From contig CAUZXS010004361.1 in assembly GCA_963585895.1 (NCBI GenBank), positions 1 to 64,000 on the forward strand: a stretch of 64,000 bases of DNA. The letters run 5' to 3'. Below are positions 57,014 through 64,000 of this stretch, piece after piece (positions within the stretch are counted from its first letter, which is position 1; each line of letters starts with the position of its first letter). Made by a program: the position numbers and the translations under genes. Source of the DNA: Sepioteuthis lessoniana (lineage: Eukaryota > Mollusca > Cephalopoda > Myopsida > Loliginidae). The notes under the pieces were generated by a model that worked only from the letters and a program-made list of their open reading frames with translations, did not search any database and had not been told where the DNA came from.

Positions 57014-57205
57014 TACAAGGGTCGATTGAAAAGTTGATGGGCTGACCAAAATATTCTCATGGTATGAGACCAAATGAGGTTTATTTTTCAACATAGTCCC
57101 GTTGGCAGTCCGCGCTCAACTTACATCAGCATTGCAGTGCCTGGATCCCATTGTTCAAAAAAATCAACAACAGATATGTCATCATATGAACTTTACTGCC
57201 CACTT
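57014..57205 (-). mobile_element. Mariner 3' end, truncated by a SINE-B
   Basis: TA is followed by CAAGGGTCGATTGAAAAGTT, a mariner-type inverted end. On the minus strand the adjoining sequence gives DISVVDFFEQWDPG-type and CQRDYVEK-stop peptides, the usual C-terminus of a mariner transposase. Only about 190 bp remain before the SINE-B begins. This is a third mariner family in the window. Confidence 0.72.
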
Positions 57206-57206
57206 T

Positions 57207-57432
57207 CATGTATAAAAAGTAAAGTTGGCGATCGTAGTCGAGGGCCACCCGAAGGCTCCCTTTTCAATAGCTATTACACCGAGTTGTTAAGAATGATGCT
57301 ATTCCTTTCTTTGGATTGCTCCACTTGACCCTTGATACGTACCTTATACTGCTGTGTTAAGCAAGAAGGTATCAAATACCATATTTTGAGTCTTTGGTAT
57401 GACTAGACCTGGAATTGAACTAGGCTAATGCT
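57207..57432 (-). mobile_element. SINE-B, head truncated
   Basis: AAAAAGTAAAGTTGGCGATC, ACCCGAAGGCTCCCTTTTCA, CTTGATACGTACCTTATACT and CTTTGGTATGACTAGACCTG, GAATTGAAC are the reverse complement of the SINE-B end, body and B-box region. The A-box end is lost in AT-rich sequence near 57430. Confidence 0.8.
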
Positions 57433-58394
57433 CTAGATATTCCACGTCAATTAATAACAGATACTTAAGAAAAATAAATGAAATATAATCTTACAGTAAA
57501 ATAAAATAAACCTAGTTAAATACATTTATCTATTTTTTTCATCTTATTTTAAAACTTTTTGTTGGGATTCCGGTTTGCAATAAGGCTAATATTGCCGGTT
57601 CCTGAGGTCAAGGTTAATAACAACTCTATCACAGCCGAGAATAATCATAAAAGCTATCAACAAAACAATCGCCCGCTTATTTAAAAAAAAATGTTTATCA
57701 AAATTTAGGATTGAAAATAACTGTTTTATTTATTCTCAATCTTTTTTTCTTATATATAATCTGATTGCTTTTTCTTGTTTCAATAAGCAAGTAGCAATTT
57801 TTTCCTTATAGTTAGCTATCTTTGTCAAGTTATAAATCAAGCTCCTAAGCGGTTGTTCTGGTGACACAATTTTATGTAGAATCCAGACAAACACTGCAGT
57901 TACGTGTATAATATATAAAAATTAAGTCGAACTGATAAACTAAACTACTGACAAGAATATTCTATTCATTTAAAGCTTCACAAACATTTTTTTCGTAAGT
58001 GATTCTTGAAGTACACTAACTTTTTGTATTAGGTTGAAAAAGTTTCAATTTAACATTAAAACTACATGAAAATACTTTTTAGAATTTTAACAAATCTTTA
58101 GGACATGACATGTTTAAGCGTTGACATTTATTATCATTGCATTCCATCATTTTTAAGTGCATCGAATATGGTCATGGAAATTTGTTGCATGCATATTTTC
58201 TTTTTAAAGATAAAATTTTATGGACTAAATAAAAAAGCATTCAAATCCAATATCATTAAATTATTTCAGTGGAAATGAGAAGGCGTTGTAAATAGCGATT
58301 GGCTGAACATATCTCACAGCGAAATCACCACTAAGTGAGCTGGTGTGCCTGCTGACCGTGTAGTAAAAGCATGTATATGGGAGTAAAGTTTTTC

Positions 58395-58695
58395 TTAGCC
58401 GGCCATGTTCACTGGTACACGGATCAGGTCAGGTGTGTTTAGGCTGACGCGAGTGCCGGGGAGGTCCAGCTTTCACGTCTTGCGGCTGACACCAGCATAC
58501 TTGAGCTTCAGGGGGGCCTTCGGGAAAGGCTAGGGTTATCACCTAGCGCCTGAGGCGCCCGTTTTAAGGAAATGACGACGAGGGTCAAGGCATTTTCGGA
58601 ACCTCCAGGGGGGGGGACTATGGTTCTGTCTGGTACCAACAATGAAAAAGGTCTTGTGCCGTACTCGCACGTATAACAAATACCAATCTCCATAG
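58395..58695 (+). repeat. Repeat E, copy 1 (GC-rich)
   Basis: CACCTAGCGCCTGAGGCGCC, CGTTTTAAGG, GGCATTTTCGGAACCTCCAG and AAAAAGGTCTTGTGCCGTAC, TCGCACG align in order with the copy at 61375-61645. Open frames on the minus strand are due to GC content. The 3' end carries the CCTTGTG-type tail seen in SINEs here. No A/B box is clear. Confidence 0.65.
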
Positions 58696-58834
58696 TTCTC
58701 CTCCACGTATCCTAAGCGTGACACATGCTTAATCCCGTGGACAAATGTAGGTAGATAGTTACAATTGCATTAATATATAGAACTATAATGTAATAAGGAA
58801 CTTATCGAAGTAACTTTCTTGGCCAGTCGGCAAG

Positions 58835-59465
58835 GACTGTAGAAATGCTTGAAATAGAACTGTTTTGACATTTAAACCGTGTACTTGCTAAACTGAATTA
58901 TCTGAAATAAAACTGTTTTTACATTTAACTCTGTATTGCCCAGAAGAATACACTGACTGCACCTCTGCAGAAGGCTAAGACCCCACCCCAACGAGTGTTC
59001 TGGATATGACACTAAACAATCTGATGGTGAGGTTGCAGTAATGCTGGAGCTTTGGGGAATGTGGAGTACCTCTTCATTGCTATCGCTCCCAAGTCCACTC
59101 TGGCCCGGGGTGGTAGCACCTGATAGGGTCCTATCTATGGGTTAGATAGAACTAAATTGCGTACTTATGCTAAACTGAACTGCTTGAAATAACTGTTTTG
59201 ACGTGTAAACTACGTACTTATGCAAAACAGAATTGTTTGAAATGGAACTGTTTCCAACATTGAAACTGTACTTACGCTAAACTGAACTGTTTGAATAAAC
59301 TGAATTAGCTTGAAATGGAAATATTTTTTACAATTGAACTCTGTACTCATCCCAAACTGATTTGTTTGAAATAGAACTGATTATTTGTATAAAAATGGAT
59401 TTGGTATTAAATAACTTACAAAGGTTGATATACCATAAAACCCAAACAACCAACCAAGTAACCTT
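58835..59465 (-). repeat. Repeat C, nearly complete
   Basis: Tandem units (58840-58935) precede the module (58935-59150: ACACTAAACAATCTGATGGT, GCTTTGGGGAATGTGGAGTA, CCTGATAGGGTCCTATCTAT). More tandem units (59155-59395) follow, with ACTTATGCTAAACTGAACTG and GAAATGGAACTGTTT. It closes with GGATTTGGTATTAAATAACT and TTGATATACCATAAAACCCA (59395-59445). The left inverted end is not found. Confidence 0.72.
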
Positions 59466-61374
59466 CGGGTAAGTTCAGTGTTGTACCCCTTAATTTCATA
59501 GTCATTTTTAAGTTATTGGTTTTGATTTCAAGTCTATAAATAATGTACATTTAAAGTAAAATTCGGAAAAATATCCCGTGTGATACATATGGAAAATTTA
59601 ACTTGTTTTTGAGCATTGCAAAGTAAAGCTTAAAATTAAGACTGCTACATTTTTTTTTCTTTTAAAACATTTGAACATTAAAGTTTTTGCTATAAATGAC
59701 TAGCTTAGCCGTTAAAACACTTTGTCTTCATCAACTTCAAAAATAATACTTGAAACATTTTTCTATTGTGGCAAAAAAGCAACATTTGGTGTTTTGTACT
59801 TAAGTAACTTGTAATGCACTAAATGTTCTGATTTTCTTTATTGCTCAAGTTAAAGAGCTACCCCCCTCTCTTCTTCCTCTTTAATGTGTACGTGGGAAAA
59901 TGATTTACTTAGTAAATCTTTTGTACAAAACACCAGAACTTCTTGGTTCCAATTATATAAGAAACTAAGAGAAAAAATTACTTTCGTTACACTTTAAACT
60001 TTTTTGATTATACTCATAAATTCCTTTGGTATCTTAAAAGAATTTACGAAGTGATAGTCGGGCAAAATAAAATTGATTGCATGAACTTTAAGTATCCCTC
60101 CCCCCACTCATTCTTCTACAGGCGAATTCATTTCGACTTGAAGTATTTAAGTGAAATTCAGTCAATGTCTTTAACACCATAACTGCACTGTTTTATACAC
60201 GAACCAACCAACTTTGAATAAATAAAGCTCCTTATCTTGAATATTAATGATATTAATGTGCGAAAAAAGAAATTAATCTGGATTTTATGAAGCTGTGTTG
60301 TAATTTTTTTTTTTTTTTTTTTCGGTGGGGGTGCGTTAATTTTTTTCTCTCCAACTTCCACAATTGATATTATCCCTCCGCCTTCTTAAAAGTCTTTGTG
60401 CTTAAGTGCTGCCTCTGCCTCCCTCCCATCTCTTGTGACAAGGTGGTTAGATATTGATTCACCCTCCTCCCTCGGGATCCTATGTGTATTTCCTTGTACA
60501 CTTCTCCACACAGAAGTGTTAGGTGGATCTTTCTAACTATAAACTAGTGAGCCCCTTAAATGTAGGGCAACATAAGAGTGTAGGTTGCCTGACACCAAGA
60601 AGCAGCAGCGAGCAGGGTCAGCTGTGTGACACTCGAAGCCCCACCCTCAATCCCAAATGACTTAACAATGACGAGACTGAAGTTGTTTTTTTTTTTTTTT
60701 TCTTTTTTTAATTATCTGGGTTAATATCCGAAGGAATCTCATTTTTTATAGTATTTCAAGCATCTTGTTGAGAAAAAAGAAACAAAAGTTTTTATCTTGG
60801 TATTTGAGGAAAATATCAGATTAAAAAAAGGGGAAAAATTGTATTACTAACTTTTTTTCTTCCGTAGCGTTTTTTGAACATTTGTGTTGTCTGCTTGAGC
60901 TTTTTTATTCCTTAGATTAATATAATGAATAACCTATTGTTATTCAATGGAATATTTGCATTAGCTTTTTTATCAGTAATTCCTTAAGAATTTAGCTTTT
61001 TCAAAAACACATTATTAAATTATTTTGTATTTTTCTAACAACTGATATAACTACTGCAATACTTTAAAAAAATCTTTTTTAAAGTACACGGATTTTGATT
61101 TTAAAATAAAACAAAGACATCAATCAAGGAATTCATAGCTGGAACTAAATTCAAAAAATTCTAAATATTGGAGAAGAATGGGCTTGATCCAGACCTGGAA
61201 TAACACAGGGGCGCATTATAATGTGCTAAAACCATAGTTATAAGTTTTCTTGGTTCCATTATCCCCTCCTGAAAATGTTTTTCTGTATTATAATACAAGT
61301 TGTGGAATTGATTATAAGCCTGGGGACAACTATCATCCGCTCAGCCTTTCGAGAAACGACATATCCAGTTGATG

Positions 61375-61645
61375 GGACAAATTCGGCCGGCCGTGATGCG
61401 ATGGACGGTTTAGGTCCGGTGTGTCTTGTCAGTGGATATACCTCTGGCCTCAGGCCCCCCAACCCTCTTCATAGGGGTTGGGTTTATCGTCCGGCGCCCG
61501 AGGCGCTCGTTTTAGGGGAGTCCGGGGCATTTTTGGAAATGCTGGGCGCGTGTGGGCTCCGGTCCTGCGCCCAAACCCACCTTAAAAAAGGCCTTGTGCT
61601 ACACTCGTCCGGTTGGTGGGACGGAGGACAAATACCAATACCATC
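61375..61645 (+). repeat. Repeat E, copy 2 (GC-rich)
   Basis: GGTTTATCGTCCGGCGCCCG, AGGCGCTCGTTTTAGGGGAG, GGGGCATTTTTGGAAATGCT and TTAAAAAAGGCCTTGTGCTA then CACTCGTCCGGTTGGTGGGA. The 126-codon plus-strand ORF over it is not conserved in copy 1, so I do not call it a gene. Confidence 0.65.
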
Positions 61646-61987
61646 ATCCGGATAGTTTTTTTTTTTGTTTTTTGTTTTTTTGTTAAAAGCATTTTTTTCA
61701 TAAAACAATGTATAAGCATGAAAAAAATCAGTTTTAATGTCAATTTTTATTTTGCTAGGGTGTATATTTTAATACCGGATCAGGAAAACTACATTTTCTT
61801 TCCAAAACTGAGCTACTTGTACAATTTATGCACAGAAAATTAGGGAAAAGTGGAAAACAAATTTTCTTAGTGTACAAATTAGACCGAAACAACCGGATAA
61901 TAAAATTTCGCAAAGTTTATCTTGATGAAATTTCTCGATTAAAGTGTCATTGCATATATACCAATTGATAAAGACTCATAAACATAA

Positions 61988-62200
61988 TAGTTTGGTTTCT
62001 TTGTTTAATGGTATATCGATCTTTTGAGTGTTATCTAATACTAAAGCTATCCCTGTAAAAGAACACCAGTTAGACTATTTAACCCATAACTGGGGAGATA
62101 AGGAGACTTTCCGAAAGTGAACATACTATAGCGAATGGAGATCGAACTCTCTTCGAGGTTGCAATTGAGCACTTTAACCATGGGTTTCCCAAAATAAAAT
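61988..62200. repeat. Repeat C' end joined to a SINE-like sequence, copy 2
   Basis: TAGTTTGGTTTCTTTGTTTA, ATGGTATATCGATCTTTTGA and TAATACTAAAGCTATCCCTG match the left part of 12555-12800. The right part has ACTATTTAACCCATAACTGG and a minus-strand B-box-like AGTTCGATCTCC. Confidence 0.55.
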
Positions 62201-63540
62201 TTTTGCTACACCTTTTTAAGGATCTAAATTTTACAAACTGGTCTTTAAAATTTGCCCCATAACGATAAATTGGCTTAAAATGGATTTATATCCTAAAAAT
62301 CCACTTATAGTTCCTGTGCTTATAGCCGTTCAAGCCCCCCATTTTTAAAATTTATATTAAATTTTTAAAATTTTAATTATCCAAAACGGTTTATCATCGA
62401 TAAGTATTTCTGTGATTATATCTAAAGGAACTTATAACCATAGGACTCATCTGTGAGATTATTTGGTATTTGATTAAACTATAAGAAACATTTAAGATAC
62501 AAAGTAATACAAAAATTATGAGTGTATTTGACTGGTTTCATCATAATTATTCATTCTCACATCGTAGCAATTTGTTACCTCCGTTTTATAATCATCCTAT
62601 TTCTTATTTTGGTTCTCACACTGTTGACACAAGCACATGTCTGTTTAAACATGCTAATTACGTTCGCACGAGCATCATCCATTGTAACATCTTTTTTGGC
62701 ATTTACAAAAACAAATATCCATAGTAGCTTCAAGAGCTGGAAGTTCATTAGTAAGTTGTGCTCTTAGGTGTCTATCTTCATTTTTTTTCATCCACAGTTT
62801 GTTAGGGAAGGAAGATCAGAATGAATGTTTCTGGACTGTTTCCACACTATAGACAAGCAATGACTTGTGATTTTCAAGGCAACAACAGTGAGTGGTAATT
62901 TTTTAGATTAATATCAATATCTTGAAAATAGGTACCCGTTTAAGTCTCTAATGATTTTTAACTTGATTGGTATGGGTGTTTTAATGGAAAGTGTCATCAC
63001 GAAATGCTTTAGTCGTTGGATTGCTTCATCTGACGATATAAATTTATTTGACTTCCTCAAAGTTTTCTTCATCGGGCGCAATTCTAAAGACATTCCAACA
63101 ATATCATTTCAATCTTCTATTGAATTGAATCTGTTCACATTCCGTTATGGTGTAAAATCCTAAAATAGCATTTTTTTTCTCTTATGACCTCAAAAGCAGT
63201 ACCGATGTTTATAACATTAGCTCCTCTGCCATTGTGAAGCATCGTATGGAAGCGAAATTCTTAATTATAATGAACAAGTAGCAATAAAACATCTGTATCA
63301 AGATGTGTTATATACAATTCATAAAATTGATATTGTGTTGAAATTTGTAATGCTACTAAAATCATCAAAGTATATGCCACTTGTGAAGGATTTGGTATAT
63401 GGACGCATATATTCGATATTAGTGTTACAATATATAAATTACATAACTCGATTAAGTATAAAAAAAGTTGATTGCTTTCTTTGATAAATAAACTAAATCC
63501 TACTTTGTTTTACTGTTTGAAAGTAATTCTTTCAGTGTAA

Positions 63541-63622
<82 letters not shown>
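63541..63622. repeat. (TA)n microsatellite
   Basis: About 40 uninterrupted TA units, the longest such tract in the window. The poly-YI peptide over it is an artefact. Confidence 0.97.
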
Positions 63623-63623
<1 letters not shown>

Positions 63624-64000
63624 GTCTTGAATAGCATAATGTATGAGTCTAGTTCATTTCTCTTTTTTCTTTTACTGAGCATTCTATTTAACGACCGAAC
63701 ACCGAAACGAACATAGTGAAGTTTAGGGATGAACAATTCAAGATCATTACATGCTTTAATCAAACTATTCCTCTTTAATTCAAAGACAAGTGACATACCA
63801 TCTAGAATGGTAATTGTTACATCTGTATTTTGGAAGCTTTCTTTATCTTCTACATTATCACCAGATTCGTTTGTACGTATTATGCATAATACTTGCTTTG
63901 TCAGTACAATTCAATAACCTTCCATTCATATTTAACATTGCTCGGGGAAGAACTGTGAATTTGTATCTCTCGAGTATTTCTGGCGGTTGTATTTCTGTTC

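Larger units (their letters stand above)
51571..64000 (+). other. Presumed first intron of the afadin gene
   Basis: It begins GTAAGT and holds no further recognisable afadin exon to the window end. A long first intron is known for afadin genes in other animals. It contains SINE-A, SINE-B, a mariner end, repeat C and repeat E, in both orientations. The stretch 52160-56380 has no recognisable element apart from homopolymer T runs (53058-53081). The interval 59470-61270 is also blank, apart from poly-T at 60305-60322 and 60687-60704. Confidence 0.5.

Noticed and set aside
61275..61655. 126-codon ORF on +
   Set aside because: Covers repeat E. The frame is not kept in the copy at 58395.

Overview
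This is animal nuclear DNA: AT-rich (roughly one third GC by eye), dense in microsatellites and saturated with eukaryotic transposable elements. There is no operon structure and no bacterial gene. Nearly every listed open reading frame is either chance in AT-rich sequence or a piece of a decayed transposon. The element mix is tRNA-derived SINEs, mariner, Penelope-like elements, non-LTR retrotransposons whose 3' ends carry ATA repeats, and Gypsy-type LTR elements. This suggests an invertebrate metazoan with a large repeat-rich genome. I cannot name the species from sequence alone.

The only credible host gene is the start of an afadin/canoe homologue on the + strand. A 36-codon first coding exon lies at 51463-51570. 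It ends in a consensus splice donor and resembles the N-terminus of afadin immediately before its Ras-association domain. About 0.9 kb upstream is a small GC-rich patch with a perfect palindromic NRF-1-type site and a CCAAT box, a plausible promoter. No further afadin exon was recognised, so 51571-64000 is read as the start of a long first intron.

Region by region. 0-3 kb: a dispersed repeat, a 48-bp hairpin and one copy of a modular terminal-inverted-repeat element with internal tandem units ('repeat C'). 3-7 kb: an isolated GC-rich island, a broken Penelope-like element with a GIY-YIG remnant, and a palindromic element between two (TA)n tracts. 7-15 kb: non-LTR 3' fragments, a full-length repeat C, several tRNA-derived SINEs (family A) and a solo LTR with target duplication. 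15-20 kb: SINEs A and B, and a deleted mariner nested inside a non-LTR fragment. 20-29 kb: repeat C pieces, long unexplained AT-rich DNA and two more non-LTR fragments. 29-36 kb: a Gypsy-like gag/protease remnant, an internally deleted non-LTR reverse transcriptase, a second deleted mariner nested in repeat C, a 105-bp palindrome and an RTE-like fragment. 36-50 kb: duplicated heat-shock-element-like sites, more palindromic elements at (TA)n, Penelope-like remnants, SINEs and a second copy of the solo LTR. 50-64 kb: the afadin start and its presumed intron, with more SINEs, a mariner end, repeat C and a GC-rich repeat.

The strongest leads for something undescribed are four. First, repeat C, which combines terminal inverted repeats, a GC-richer module and a tandem array in one unit. 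Second, a palindromic element family always found against (TA)n microsatellites. Third, a short 3' tail shared by otherwise different SINE-like families. Fourth, a solo-LTR family with perfect 4-bp target duplications.
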